Positions 23,695 to 32,777 of a stretch of DNA of 64,000 nt are shown here, in pieces. The notes under the pieces are model-generated. The model saw nothing but the letters and a program-made list of their open reading frames with translations, ran no database searches and was not told the DNA's origin. Within the stretch, counting starts at the first letter, position 1, and every line of letters begins with the position of its first letter. A program made the position numbers and the translations under genes. This DNA is from a virus. The stretch is from positions 1 to 64,000 of the IMG/VR virus record IMGVR_UViG_3300019776_000521. One strand, given 5' to 3'.

Positions 23695-25823
23695 AGCTTG
23701 AATAGGCTCCATGCATAGTTGTCTAACCTGATTGAATTTACTGATACTGCAGTAGTTACGTTTCGTATTGAAACAGTGCACCACAGCCAGATTCTATTCG
23801 TAGGGCTGTTATTACCAGCGCTTCCCACTGTAAAGTGAGTTGACTTTTGCCTGATTTCGCAACTGATGTAAGTGGAAAACAATTCAGTTGGAGAACCTCC
23901 ACCAAACCACGTTACATACGAAGTATCAATTTTAAGCAATGCTCCGTAATACTGGTTTATGGAAAAATTGGCAAAGTTAGCATCGTCAATACCAGTATCA
24001 ATCCAAAAGTTATGTCCAGTGTCTTGGCTGTACGCTGTCGTGTAATAAGTATTGTCACCACTTGTATAACTGGTGGTGGAAGTCGTGTTTAGTACTACAC
24101 CTAGATAACCACTGCCAGAAGCAGCAGAATCCCGTCTTTGAATTCTGACTCGATCTGCAGTTACAGTCCCGTCGTTTAAAACACTGAATCTTCCGCCAAC
24201 AGTTGCAAAACTTTTGGCAGTCATTGCTCCATTCACAATGTCAAAGTTGCTGTTGTATATGTCACCAGCAGCAGTTACTTGAAGATATTTTCCAGTGTTG
24301 AAATTTCCAAGAAGCAACCCACTGGGTCCAAGGTAAAAACCATTACCCGAAGTTGGCCAAGCGTATCCAGAATAGGAACCACCAAATATTTCGTTGACTT
24401 GAAGGTAGTTGGCTTTGATCTTGCCATTCTCAATTACCACTGCACCTGCTTCATCTCGAAGCTTGGTAAAAGTCAGTGTGTTGATAACAGCCTGATCAAT
24501 GAACACTTCATTGTTGCTGATGATGAATGGCTTTTTCTTGTTGGCAGCAGTTCGACCAACCCAAAAGGTATCAACATCAAACCCAGCTTCAACTGTCGTG
24601 CCGTCGTTGTAAATACCAAATCCACCAATCAACCCATTCACAGTCACCTTGGCTGTGTACAGAGCACCTATCTGCGTGACTTTGCCATCCACCGTGTTGA
24701 TGTTGGTTTGCAGCGTAGTCTGAGCCGAAGCAATATTGTTGTTTAGCGTTGCCTGAGAAGTAGTGATAGCACTGCTGATCGCACCATCCGTCCCTGTCTT
24801 TGTGTAGTAGTTGGACTGCAAAGCAGCAGTATTTGTGTAATTAGCAAGAGAATTGTTCAGGGTCGTTGTTGACACCAGCGTAGACGTTGCACTCGAAATT
24901 GCCGAGTCGGTAGCCGTCTTTGTGTAATAGTTAGTTTGCAGTGACGCTGTATTTGTGTAATTACTTAAGGCTGTGTTTAGTGCCGTGGTTGAAACCAGCG
25001 TTGAAGTAGCCGAAGAAATTGCGCTATTGGTTCCAGCTTTTGTAAAGTAGTCATTCAACAGCGTTGCACGAGTAGCAGGAAGACCTGTCGTCGCGTTGTT
25101 TACCTGAGCATTCAGCAGTGTGTACAAAGAAGCGTTTGCTTCGTCTCCAGTCACCCTGGCAGATTGTTCCTGTTGAATCAAAGCCAAGTTGCTTTGGTTT
25201 GCTGCTGCCACAGTATTAAGTTGCGTTACAAGTGCGGAGTCGCCGTCCTGGCGATCTGTGATCTCTTCATTGAGAAATGTGAGCGCTTGAGTAACGCCGG
25301 TTTGTACTTGAGCCAAAGCTGTACTCAATGCAGTGTTGGACGCAATCCTGTCGTCAACCTCATCTAAAAGGTCTTGATAGTTCAGAGTGATTTTGTCAAT
25401 TTCTGTCTTCAAAGATTGAGCCAATAATCCTGAATCAATCTTGCTGGTCAACAACTCGATCATGTTGTCAATCGTAGGCCGAGCTATAGCCGAAGCTGGG
25501 CCAATCAAATCACCTATCGTACCGTTTACCGATACGATTCTGATCCAGTAGTAATACGTCAGCTGCGCGTTGACAGTGCTCTTGTCATAAAAGAAATTGC
25601 CACCAACAGTAGCAATCACTATTGCAGAATTGAAGTTGGGGAGAATACCCCGATACAAAATCACATGTGATACTGCAAACGGATTGACTGTTGGATACGT
25701 CCACGAAACATCAATGCCGCCAAACGCAGGAGTGGCAGTGAGAATGCTGTTGTTATCAGGGTCTCCAGGCTGAGGCCAATTCCCCGTACCAGTACCGCAC
25801 ACATTAGTTGAGCATGTTGCCAT
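23691..25823 (-). CDS. J-like tail tip protein (FnIII plus DUF1983)
   Basis: 710 residues. Residues about 30-115 form a fibronectin type III-like domain (GGIDVSWTYP). A helical region and repeats containing YYTKTATDSAISSATSTLVS (four related copies, about 255-370) follow, and then a DUF1983-like section (AKVTVNGLIGGFGIYNDG, TFWVGRTA, KPFIISNNEVFIDQAVIN) found in the C-terminal part of siphophage J proteins. These proteins form the tail tip and contact the host receptor. The presence in an N4-like (podovirus) setting suggests horizontal acquisition of the host-range unit. Confidence 0.78.
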   Translation of the reverse strand: MATCSTNVCGTGTGNWPQPGDPDNNSILTATPAFGGIDVSWTYPTVNPFAVSHVILYRGILPNFNSAIVIATVGGNFFYDKSTVNAQLTYYYWIRIVSVNGTIGDLIGPASAIARPTIDNMIELLTSKIDSGLLAQSLKTEIDKITLNYQDLLDEVDDRIASNTALSTALAQVQTGVTQALTFLNEEITDRQDGDSALVTQLNTVAAANQSNLALIQQEQSARVTGDEANASLYTLLNAQVNNATTGLPATRATLLNDYFTKAGTNSAISSATSTLVSTTALNTALSNYTNTASLQTNYYTKTATDSAISSATSTLVSTTTLNNSLANYTNTAALQSNYYTKTGTDGAISSAITTSQATLNNNIASAQTTLQTNINTVDGKVTQIGALYTAKVTVNGLIGGFGIYNDGTTVEAGFDVDTFWVGRTAANKKKPFIISNNEVFIDQAVINTLTFTKLRDEAGAVVIENGKIKANYLQVNEIFGGSYSGYAWPTSGNGFYLGPSGLLLGNFNTGKYLQVTAAGDIYNSNFDIVNGAMTAKSFATVGGRFSVLNDGTVTADRVRIQRRDSAASGSGYLGVVLNTTSTTSYTSGDNTYYTTAYSQDTGHNFWIDTGIDDANFANFSINQYYGALLKIDTSYVTWFGGGSPTELFSTYISCEIRQKSTHFTVGSAGNNSPTNRIWLWCTVSIRNVTTAVSVNSIRLDNYAWSLFKL

Positions 25824-25891
25824 TTGATACCCTTCAAAGAAGCATTTCTTGCTGCTTTACAAGATTTCCCCAACCAACCTGAAAGAACCAA

Positions 25892-26635
25892 GTGAAAGCA
25901 ATCTACGAAAACCATTATCTCACCGATCGTGATGTCGCCAACTATGCTAGGCAATCCTTTGCCGGTCTAGCAGAGCACTTCACCGAAGATCAAAACAACA
26001 AGCTGATTCAGTTTTTGGCTAGAGGAATGGCTTCTGGAGACTGGGAAACTCTTTTGAAAAAGATTGGTGCACCCTATGGTTTGACTCAAAAAGAGTTGCA
26101 TGAAACAGCTGTGTATCTTCGCAAGATTCCTGAGCATTGGGTTCCCTTTGGCCATCCACACATTACGCTCAGAATGCAAGCTCCAATCCCAGTCAGAGTG
26201 CAATGTTTTAAGCACAAGATAGGACTGGTTGAGTCTGAAGAATCCAGAAGGTATATCTCTAGCAGGCCGGAGGTCTACGTGCCTCCGTATTTCCGAGCCA
26301 AGGCTGCAAACGTCAAGCAAGGTTCTGGGGACATCCATCCCCACAGTGATCCTTGGAAAGACGCTTACACACGGCTCACGACGCAATGCGTAGAGACGTA
26401 CCTGCTGATGGTCGAGTCCGGCGTCTGCCCAGAGCAAGCACGGTTCATCCTGCCCCAGGGCTGCGAGGTCAACTGGGTCTGGACAGGATCCCTGTACGCA
26501 TTCGCCAACTTCTACAACCTGCGCTCAGATTCCCATGCTCAAAAAGAGATCCAGGAGCTGGCTGCAAGCGTCAATGAAATCATCTCCCCGCTATTCCCAG
26601 TGTCCTGGGCGGCATTAACGGACGGCAAGTACTAG
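25892..26635 (+). CDS. thyX: flavin-dependent thymidylate synthase
   Basis: 247 residues from a GTG at 25892. The ThyX signature appears as QCFKHKIGLVESEESRRY (about residues 110-127): the canonical RHR triad is FKH, a form found in phage ThyX, and the S/E/R ligands are kept. The C-terminus has FILPQGCEVNWVWTGSLYAF and NLRSDSHAQKEIQELA. It methylates dUMP to dTMP with methylenetetrahydrofolate and FAD/NADPH. It heads the plus-strand block that also encodes RNR; dUTPase is at 59631. The 68 bases to the divergent J-like gene must hold both promoters. Confidence 0.9.
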   Translation: MKAIYENHYLTDRDVANYARQSFAGLAEHFTEDQNNKLIQFLARGMASGDWETLLKKIGAPYGLTQKELHETAVYLRKIPEHWVPFGHPHITLRMQAPIPVRVQCFKHKIGLVESEESRRYISSRPEVYVPPYFRAKAANVKQGSGDIHPHSDPWKDAYTRLTTQCVETYLLMVESGVCPEQARFILPQGCEVNWVWTGSLYAFANFYNLRSDSHAQKEIQELAASVNEIISPLFPVSWAALTDGKY

Positions 26636-26679
26636 GCATAGAAATCACAGTAAACTCGGATCCCCGATTTATTGCAGAT

Positions 26680-26702
26680 AAAAGCCCTTCCGGGCTTTTC
26701 TA
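26680..26702 (+). terminator. hairpin terminator after thyX
   Basis: AAAAGCCC-TTCC-GGGCTTTT, an 8-bp palindromic stem at 26680-26699, followed by CT. The A and U arms can serve both directions. Confidence 0.7.
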
Positions 26703-26732
26703 TGAAGTAAGTCAGCTGTAAGGTTGACTTGC

Positions 26733-26779
26733 AGAGCCAAAGCTTCCAGGTTCCCGTGGGAGGCATTGGCTCTTTTTTT
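26733..26779 (+). terminator. second hairpin with U-tract just before nrdJ
   Basis: An outer stem AGAGCCAA / TTGGCTCT (26733-26740 with 26766-26773) encloses a smaller TCCC / GGGA stem and is followed by seven T. It lies 29 bases before the nrdJ start, so it may act as an attenuator or as a leader terminator. Confidence 0.6.
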
Positions 26780-26807
26780 GTCCCCAGGAACCCTTGAAAG
26801 AGCCTCT

Positions 26808-28748
26808 ATGCCATTTAAAAATCCCCTGCCTACCCAACTCCAGGAATACATCCACAAGAGCCGCTACGCCCGTTGGATCGACTCTAAACAGCGTCGAGAA
26901 ACCTGGGAAGAAACCGTCCAGCGATACGTGGACTACTTCGCAAACAAGTTCGAGCATTACCCAGCTGCTCAGATCTACGAAAGCATTCTCAATCTGAAAA
27001 CCATGCCTTCGATGCGAGCACTCATGACTGCAGGCCCTGCATTGGAACGCGATCCAATGGCTGGCTTCAACTGCACCTTTGTGGCAGTTGACGATCAACG
27101 GGCCTTTGATGAAATCCTCTACATTCTTATGTGTGGCAGCGGTGTCGGCTTTAGCGTAGAACGCCAGTTCATAGCCAAGCTGCCGATCGTTGGAGCCAAA
27201 GCAGTTCAAGATTCCGAAGGCTTGCTCAGCATTGAAAGCGCTGACTCGCTGACACCGATCAATGAAACGATCGTCGTGCGCGACAGCAAAGGTGGCTGGG
27301 CTGGAGCCTTCAAAGAACTTATTGCATGGCTCTACAAAGGCTTCATTCCCAAGTGGGATGTCAGCCTGGTGCGTCCTGCTGGAGCCAAGCTGAAAGTCTT
27401 TGGCGGACGAGCCAGTGGCCCACAGCCACTGATTGATCTTTTCGCTTTCACTGTCGAGACCTTCAAAGCAGCTGCTGGTCGCAAGCTCACCAGCATTGAA
27501 TGCCATGATCTGGTTTGCAAGGTTGCAGACATTGTGGTTGTGGGTGGTGTGCGTCGCAGTGCACTGATCTCGCTGAGCAACCTCAGTGACGATCGTATGC
27601 GTGGAGCCAAGAACGGCCAATGGTGGGCAGTGGAACCTCAGCGTGCCCTGGCCAACAACTCAGCTGCTTACACCGAACGGCCGTCGATGGAACTGTTCAT
27701 GAAGGAATGGCTCTCGTTGATCGAGTCCAAGTCCGGTGAACGTGGAATCTTCAATCGTGAAGCCGCAATCAAGAAGGCAGTCGAAAGCGGACGCCGTGAT
27801 GCAAGCAAAGTTGTAGGCGTCAATCCTTGCGCCGAAATCACGCTGCGCTCAGCAGGCGTATGCAACCTATCTGAAGTGGTGATCCGCAAAGACGACACCA
27901 TTGAAGCCCTGATCGAAAAGGTTCAGGTGGCCACCATCATCGGCACCTATCAATCGATGCTGACCGACTTCCGCTATGTGCGTGACATCTGGAAACAGAA
28001 CCAACAGGAAGAACGTCTGCTTGGTGTATCGCTAACCGGCATCATGGATCACCCAGTTCTCAGCCAAACAAATGACCTGGCTGAATTCTGGTTGAAGTGC
28101 ATGAAGGCTGCAGCCATCGAAACCAACAAAGAATGGGCCGAAAAACTTGGCATCAATCAATCGGTTGCAATCACTACCGTAAAACCAAGTGGCACAGTGT
28201 CTCAGCTGGTGGACTCAGCATCAGGAATCCATCCTCGTTACTCGGAGTACTACATACGTACTGTCCGAGCCGACAAGAAAGATCCCTTGGCTCAGCTGAT
28301 GCGCCAGCAAGGCTTCCCGGTTGAAGACTGTGCAATGAAACCAGGCAGCACTGACATCTTCAGCTTTCCCGTGCAAGGACCAAGCGCTGCGGTATTCCGC
28401 AACGATCGGTCTGCACTTGAACAGCTGGAGCACTACCTAATGGTGCAAACCTTCTGGTCTGAGCACAACGTCTCCATCACGGTCTACGTCAAGGACCATG
28501 AATGGATGGGTGTTGGTGATTGGGTCTACCAGAACTTTGACAAGCTGGCCGGTGTGAGCTTCCTGCCTCACAGCGATCACAGCTACAAGCAAGCGCCTTA
28601 CCAGGAGTGCAGCAAGGAAGAGTACGAAGCCCTGCTTGCACGCATGCCCAATTTTGATTGGGAAGAGCTGGCCATTTTTGAGCAAGACGACTCCACCGTC
28701 AACACCAAAGAGTTGGCGTGCACTGCTGGCCAGTGTGAATTGATCTAA
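26808..28748 (+). CDS. nrdJ: adenosylcobalamin-dependent ribonucleoside-triphosphate reductase, class II
   Basis: 646 residues from the ATG at 26808 (MPFKNPLPTQ); a longer frame to 26724 would run through the terminator. Active-site pieces of monomeric class II enzymes are in place: C89 in GFNCTF, C341 and E343 in NPCAEI, C352 11 residues later, and the C-terminal redox pair C638/C643 (ACTAGQCELI). TTVKPSGTVSQLVD and GIHPRYSEYY are the nucleotide-binding loops. It reduces NTPs to dNTPs without oxygen or iron, using vitamin B12 coenzyme that the host must supply. The length is slightly below Lactobacillus leichmannii RTPR. Confidence 0.93.
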   Translation: MPFKNPLPTQLQEYIHKSRYARWIDSKQRRETWEETVQRYVDYFANKFEHYPAAQIYESILNLKTMPSMRALMTAGPALERDPMAGFNCTFVAVDDQRAFDEILYILMCGSGVGFSVERQFIAKLPIVGAKAVQDSEGLLSIESADSLTPINETIVVRDSKGGWAGAFKELIAWLYKGFIPKWDVSLVRPAGAKLKVFGGRASGPQPLIDLFAFTVETFKAAAGRKLTSIECHDLVCKVADIVVVGGVRRSALISLSNLSDDRMRGAKNGQWWAVEPQRALANNSAAYTERPSMELFMKEWLSLIESKSGERGIFNREAAIKKAVESGRRDASKVVGVNPCAEITLRSAGVCNLSEVVIRKDDTIEALIEKVQVATIIGTYQSMLTDFRYVRDIWKQNQQEERLLGVSLTGIMDHPVLSQTNDLAEFWLKCMKAAAIETNKEWAEKLGINQSVAITTVKPSGTVSQLVDSASGIHPRYSEYYIRTVRADKKDPLAQLMRQQGFPVEDCAMKPGSTDIFSFPVQGPSAAVFRNDRSALEQLEHYLMVQTFWSEHNVSITVYVKDHEWMGVGDWVYQNFDKLAGVSFLPHSDHSYKQAPYQECSKEEYEALLARMPNFDWEELAIFEQDDSTVNTKELACTAGQCELI

Positions 28749-28755
28749 GCAAATC

Positions 28756-28778
28756 GACTCCCCTCAATGAGGGGAGTC
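28756..28778 (+). promoter_or_regulatory. hairpin between nrdJ and next gene
   Basis: GACTCCCCT / AGGGGAGTC, a 9-bp stem with a five-base CAATG loop. No U-tract follows, so it looks like an mRNA-stabilising or processing structure and not a terminator. Confidence 0.5.
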
Positions 28779-28800
28779 CAACCAACCAGGAGAAAGAACC

Positions 28801-29049
28801 ATGGAAGTACCCATGTCGAAAAAGTACCCCCAGTACTACAAGCCAGTAGGCACCTTGATTGAAGTCGATGTCTACGCAGTTCACAAGCTGTTTGAAATCC
28901 AAGATCCCTCTGGTGCCATCCAGCACGCCAGCAAAAAGCTTTTGCTTTCCGGCTCACGTAACGGTGGCAAGTCAGCCTTCAAAGACATCGTTGAAGCGCG
29001 GGACACGCTTACCCGTTGGATCCAGCTGAACGAACCAACTGTCGTCTAA
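28801..29049 (+). CDS. small RNR-linked phage protein (DUF3310-like)
   Basis: 82 residues with AGGAGAAAG before the ATG. The core DVYAVHKLFEIQDPSGAIQHA followed by KKLLLSG and DIVEARDTLTRWI resembles short phage proteins placed with nucleotide metabolism genes and reminiscent of DUF3310. A role in nucleotide metabolism or as an RNR helper is an inference from the position. Confidence 0.55.
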   Translation: MEVPMSKKYPQYYKPVGTLIEVDVYAVHKLFEIQDPSGAIQHASKKLLLSGSRNGGKSAFKDIVEARDTLTRWIQLNEPTVV

Positions 29050-29099
29050 GCACCAAGCGGGATCCTCCCGCTCTTACGATCAATCAACCAAGGTATCCA

Positions 29100-30086
29100 A
29101 TGACCCAACGATTTGCCAATGTGTCGGAAGTGCCTCTTGCACTTGCCGTGTTTCTCGCATCTGATTTTTACGATCACGATGACGATCCGTTTACCGTCAG
29201 TGCGACAACGCTGCTGAAGCCACTGCGGCAAATCATCCTACCTTCCCGCATTCCTGCTGGAGAAGGCTTGGTGAACCTTGCTGACATGATGAACAACCGA
29301 ATGGGTAGTGCCATCCATGACGGCATTGAAAAAGCCTGGATGACCAACCATCGCAAAGCCATGCAATCCATGGGTTTGCCTGCGCGAGTAATCGATCGTG
29401 TGGTGATCAATCCGCCCATGGAAGAGCTACTCGGTCCTGACTCCATTCCAGTCTACCTGGAGCAACGGCTTACTCGACAACTTGGCAAGTGGAAGATCAC
29501 TGGCAAGTTCGACTTCATTGGAGAAGGTCGGGTACAGGATTTCAAATCCACCAGCACCTTCACCTACAAGAAGCAAACGAGTGCTGACAAGTACACTCAG
29601 CAAGGCAGCATCTATCGGTGGCTTGATCCCAAGAAGATCACTCAAGATCAAATGGACATCCATTACATCTTCACCGATTGGAAGGGTGCAATGGCCAAGA
29701 CCGATTCAAGCTACCCGCCCAAACGGTTTCACACTCAGACTTTCGATCTGATGAGCCTTGCCGAAACCGAAAGCTTCATTCGACGCAAGCTGGCTTTGAT
29801 CGAACAGCACTGGGATTCTCCTGAAGAAGAAATCCCTCTGTGCGACGACACGGATCTGTGGCGCAGTGAACCCCAGTTTAAGTATTACAAGAACCCAGAC
29901 AAGACTGCTCGCAGCACCAAGAATTTCGACACCATGCAAGACGCCATGCTCCGGCTTTCAGAAGACGGCAATGTCGGCATTGTGAAAGAAGTTCCTGGTC
30001 AAGTCACCGCCTGCAAGTATTGCCCAGCATTCGCTGCATGCACCCAAAAAGACCAACTTGTTGCTTTGGGTGATCTCATTCTTTAA
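29100..30086 (+). CDS. PD-(D/E)XK nuclease, RecB/Cas4-like (N4 gp42-like)
   Basis: 328 residues from the ATG at 29100; an earlier in-frame start overlaps the previous gene. The nuclease core is GKFDFIGEGRVQDFKSTST (Asp ... Asp-x-Lys), preceded by an N-terminal MGSAIHDGIEKAW helix. C-terminal CKYCPAFAACTQ with one further upstream Cys could bind an iron-sulphur cluster, as in Cas4 and AddB. It would process DNA ends for recombination or fork repair, next to the primase-helicase, the RecA-like ATPase and SSB. Confidence 0.82.
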   Translation: MTQRFANVSEVPLALAVFLASDFYDHDDDPFTVSATTLLKPLRQIILPSRIPAGEGLVNLADMMNNRMGSAIHDGIEKAWMTNHRKAMQSMGLPARVIDRVVINPPMEELLGPDSIPVYLEQRLTRQLGKWKITGKFDFIGEGRVQDFKSTSTFTYKKQTSADKYTQQGSIYRWLDPKKITQDQMDIHYIFTDWKGAMAKTDSSYPPKRFHTQTFDLMSLAETESFIRRKLALIEQHWDSPEEEIPLCDDTDLWRSEPQFKYYKNPDKTARSTKNFDTMQDAMLRLSEDGNVGIVKEVPGQVTACKYCPAFAACTQKDQLVALGDLIL

Positions 30087-30101
30087 CTCAGAAAGCAATC
30101 C

Positions 30102-32243
30102 ATGAAAACATTTGAAGAGATGGAGTACCACCCGACTTCAGAAAAGCTTGTCAACATTCTTTGCAGCAAGACCCAAAACAGCAACCCACTGTTTTTCCGA
30201 GTGCTGGTTGGCTACTACTTCAGTCTGGTGGCATCCATGATGCGAACCACCATTGCAACGCATGATCGCGGAGACATCCCCGTGAACATGTACGCATTAA
30301 ACCTGAGTACCTCTGGTTCAGGCAAAGGCTTCTCGACCAACATCATTGAGAACGAAGTCATCAACCTGTTCCGATCCAGGTTCCTGGAAGAGACCTTTCC
30401 CATCCTGGCCGAGAACAACTTGCCAAAGCTTGCACTCAAGCGATCCAACCGCAAGAGCACGGATCCAGATGAAGAACTGGTTCGTGTCCAGAAGGAATTC
30501 GAGCAGCTTGGCTCACTGGTGTTCAGCTTTGACTCAGGCACCCCTGCTGCAGTCAAGCAGATGCGCCACAAGCTGCTGATGGCTGACGCAGGCTCCATGA
30601 ACTTGCAGATCGATGAGATCGGTTCCAACCTGGTTGGCAACATGGATGTGCTCGACACATTCATCGAACTCTACGATGTCGGCCTGATCAAATCCAAGCT
30701 GATCAAGAACACTTCAGACAATGTGCGTAACGAAGAAATCGTGGGTCGTACTCCGACCAACATGATGCTCTTTGGCACGCCATCCAAGCTGCTGAACGGC
30801 AGCAAGACCGAGGAAGAACTCTACTCAATGCTGGAGACTGGCTATGCCCGTCGATGCTTTTTTGGCTACAGCCGTGCATCCAACAAGATCCACGAACAGA
30901 CGCCTGAAGAGATCTACGCTCAGCTGACCAACAAAGACGCCAACCTGTACCTCCAGGATCTCTCCAATCGCCTGGAGAACCTTGCGGACATCATCAACGT
31001 CAACAAGCGCCTGGTCATCACCAAGGAAACCAGCCTGCTGCTGATTGAGTACAAGCTCAAGTGTGAGCGTGAAGCGCACCTGTACCCGGAGCATGAGGAG
31101 ATCAAGAAAGCAGAGATCTCGCATCGCTACTTCAAAGCCCTGAAGCTTGCCGGTGCCTATGCCTTCATCGATGATTCGACGGAACTGACCGAAGCACACC
31201 TGTACCAAGCCATCAAGCTTGCCGAAGAGTCGGGAGACTCATTCAACCGGCTGCTAACTCGAGATCGAGCCTACGTGAAGCTGGCCAAATACATCGCAAC
31301 TTGCAAGCGTGATGTTACTCAAGCCGACCTGGTGGAAGACCTTCCTTTCTATCGTGGTGCACAGGGCCAGAAATCAGAGATGCTGAGCTTGGCGATCGCC
31401 TATGGCTACAAGAACAACATCATCATCAAGAAGTCATTTTCTGACGGCATCGAATTCCTTCGGGGTGAGACGCTCAAGAAGACCGACATCAACAAGATGG
31501 TGTTGAGCTACAGCACCGACATCACCTCCGATTACCGCAACGAGCATGCACCGTTTGACCAGCTGCACAAGCTGACTCAAGCATCAGGACTCCACTGGGT
31601 AGCCCACCATCTCAATGGTGGCTATCGCAACGAGGAGAACTGCATTGCTGGCTTCAACCTGGTGGTGATCGACGTAGATGGTGGTGTCAACATCAGCACA
31701 GCCAAGTTGCTGTTGAAGAACTACAAGTTCCTCATCTACACAACCAAGCGACACACGGCACAGGAAAACAGGTTCCGCATTGTTCTGCCAATCAACTACG
31801 AGTTGGCCATGGATGCCAAGGACTACAAAGAGTTCATGGCAAACATCTACGAATGGCTTCCATTCGATGTGGACAAGGCAACCAATCAGCGTGCACGCAA
31901 GTGGCTGTCTCACGACGGCAGCTACGAGTACAACGACGGCGACATTCTCGACGCCCTGCCCTTCATTCCCAAGACCAGCAAGAATGAAGAACGCAAAGAG
32001 CTGATGAACACACAGCAATCCATGGACAACCTGGAGCGCTGGGTGATCAACAACATCGGGGATGGCAACCGTAACAACATGCTGCTGCGCTACGCAATGA
32101 TCCTGCTTGATGGTGGTTTCGACTTTGAAAACATCCGTCAGCGCGTCATGACTTTGAACAGCAAGATTGCCGACAAGCTTGATGAAGCCGAGGTCATGGC
32201 AACTATTATGATCACAGTGGCCAAGACCATTTCCAAACGATAA
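30102..32243 (+). CDS. primase-helicase fusion (DUF3987-like ATPase plus AEP primase; N4 gp43-like)
   Basis: 713 residues. The N-terminal half is a DUF3987-like ATPase with Walker A LSTSGSGKGFST (about 69-80) and an acidic Walker B-like LQIDEIG. The C-terminal part (about 505-600) has archaeo-eukaryotic primase motifs: VVIDVDGG (D524, D526), TTKRH and RFRIVLP (R557-P563). This order, helicase first and primase last, differs from T7 gp4. It would make primers and help open the fork for the family A polymerase. Confidence 0.78.
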   Translation: MKTFEEMEYHPTSEKLVNILCSKTQNSNPLFFRVLVGYYFSLVASMMRTTIATHDRGDIPVNMYALNLSTSGSGKGFSTNIIENEVINLFRSRFLEETFPILAENNLPKLALKRSNRKSTDPDEELVRVQKEFEQLGSLVFSFDSGTPAAVKQMRHKLLMADAGSMNLQIDEIGSNLVGNMDVLDTFIELYDVGLIKSKLIKNTSDNVRNEEIVGRTPTNMMLFGTPSKLLNGSKTEEELYSMLETGYARRCFFGYSRASNKIHEQTPEEIYAQLTNKDANLYLQDLSNRLENLADIINVNKRLVITKETSLLLIEYKLKCEREAHLYPEHEEIKKAEISHRYFKALKLAGAYAFIDDSTELTEAHLYQAIKLAEESGDSFNRLLTRDRAYVKLAKYIATCKRDVTQADLVEDLPFYRGAQGQKSEMLSLAIAYGYKNNIIIKKSFSDGIEFLRGETLKKTDINKMVLSYSTDITSDYRNEHAPFDQLHKLTQASGLHWVAHHLNGGYRNEENCIAGFNLVVIDVDGGVNISTAKLLLKNYKFLIYTTKRHTAQENRFRIVLPINYELAMDAKDYKEFMANIYEWLPFDVDKATNQRARKWLSHDGSYEYNDGDILDALPFIPKTSKNEERKELMNTQQSMDNLERWVINNIGDGNRNNMLLRYAMILLDGGFDFENIRQRVMTLNSKIADKLDEAEVMATIMITVAKTISKR

Positions 32244-32257
32244 AGAAAGGAGCCTAC

Positions 32258-32725
32258 ATGGGCTGCGATATTCACTGGTACTCCGAAACCAAACGCAACG
32301 GTCAATGGGAGTGCGATCAAGCAAACACATTCTGCTATGACGAAGAAAACTATCCAGAAATGGATAGCTTTCCCGGTCGTGATCGAGATTATTGGTTTTT
32401 TGGCTTGCTGCAGCCTGGTGTCCGTTCCCATTGGGATTGGTCGTTTTCTGAGCGAGAAATCATCCCTGATGACTTGTCTAAAGAAGTCAAAACAATTTGG
32501 GATCGTTGGGACTCGGATGGCCACAGCCATGGATACGTCACTCGGGAAGAGATCAAAGCCAAACTCGAAGAACTCAAACCTCTTCGCACTCAGCATCTGA
32601 TCAATCCGACCGACGAGGCAAATATCGTCAGGCACCACGTTACCAAACTAGAGAACTGCTTGACCCATCTGACCTCAGACGTTCTCGATTCCGATCAGCG
32701 GATCGTCTTCTGCTTCGACAACTGA
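32258..32725 (+). CDS. MGCDIH-type phage protein, unknown function
   Basis: 155 residues preceded by AAAGGAG. The N-terminus MGCDIHWYSETKRNGQWE is a hallmark of a group of phage proteins of unknown role. His, Cys and Asp residues at the start suggest metal binding, and DRDYWFFGLLQPGVRSHWDW is also conserved-looking. It sits inside the replication block between primase and RecA-like ATPase. Confidence 0.6.
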   Translation: MGCDIHWYSETKRNGQWECDQANTFCYDEENYPEMDSFPGRDRDYWFFGLLQPGVRSHWDWSFSEREIIPDDLSKEVKTIWDRWDSDGHSHGYVTREEIKAKLEELKPLRTQHLINPTDEANIVRHHVTKLENCLTHLTSDVLDSDQRIVFCFDN

Positions 32726-32777
32726 TCCACCAATGGGGCGCTTTCCGGCGCTTCTGCGAAAACAACCAAGGAACTCA

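Noticed and set aside
26636-26807. Cobalamin riboswitch upstream of nrdJ
   Set aside because: The 172-base gap holds two short hairpins but no B12 box and is too short for the usual aptamer plus expression platform.
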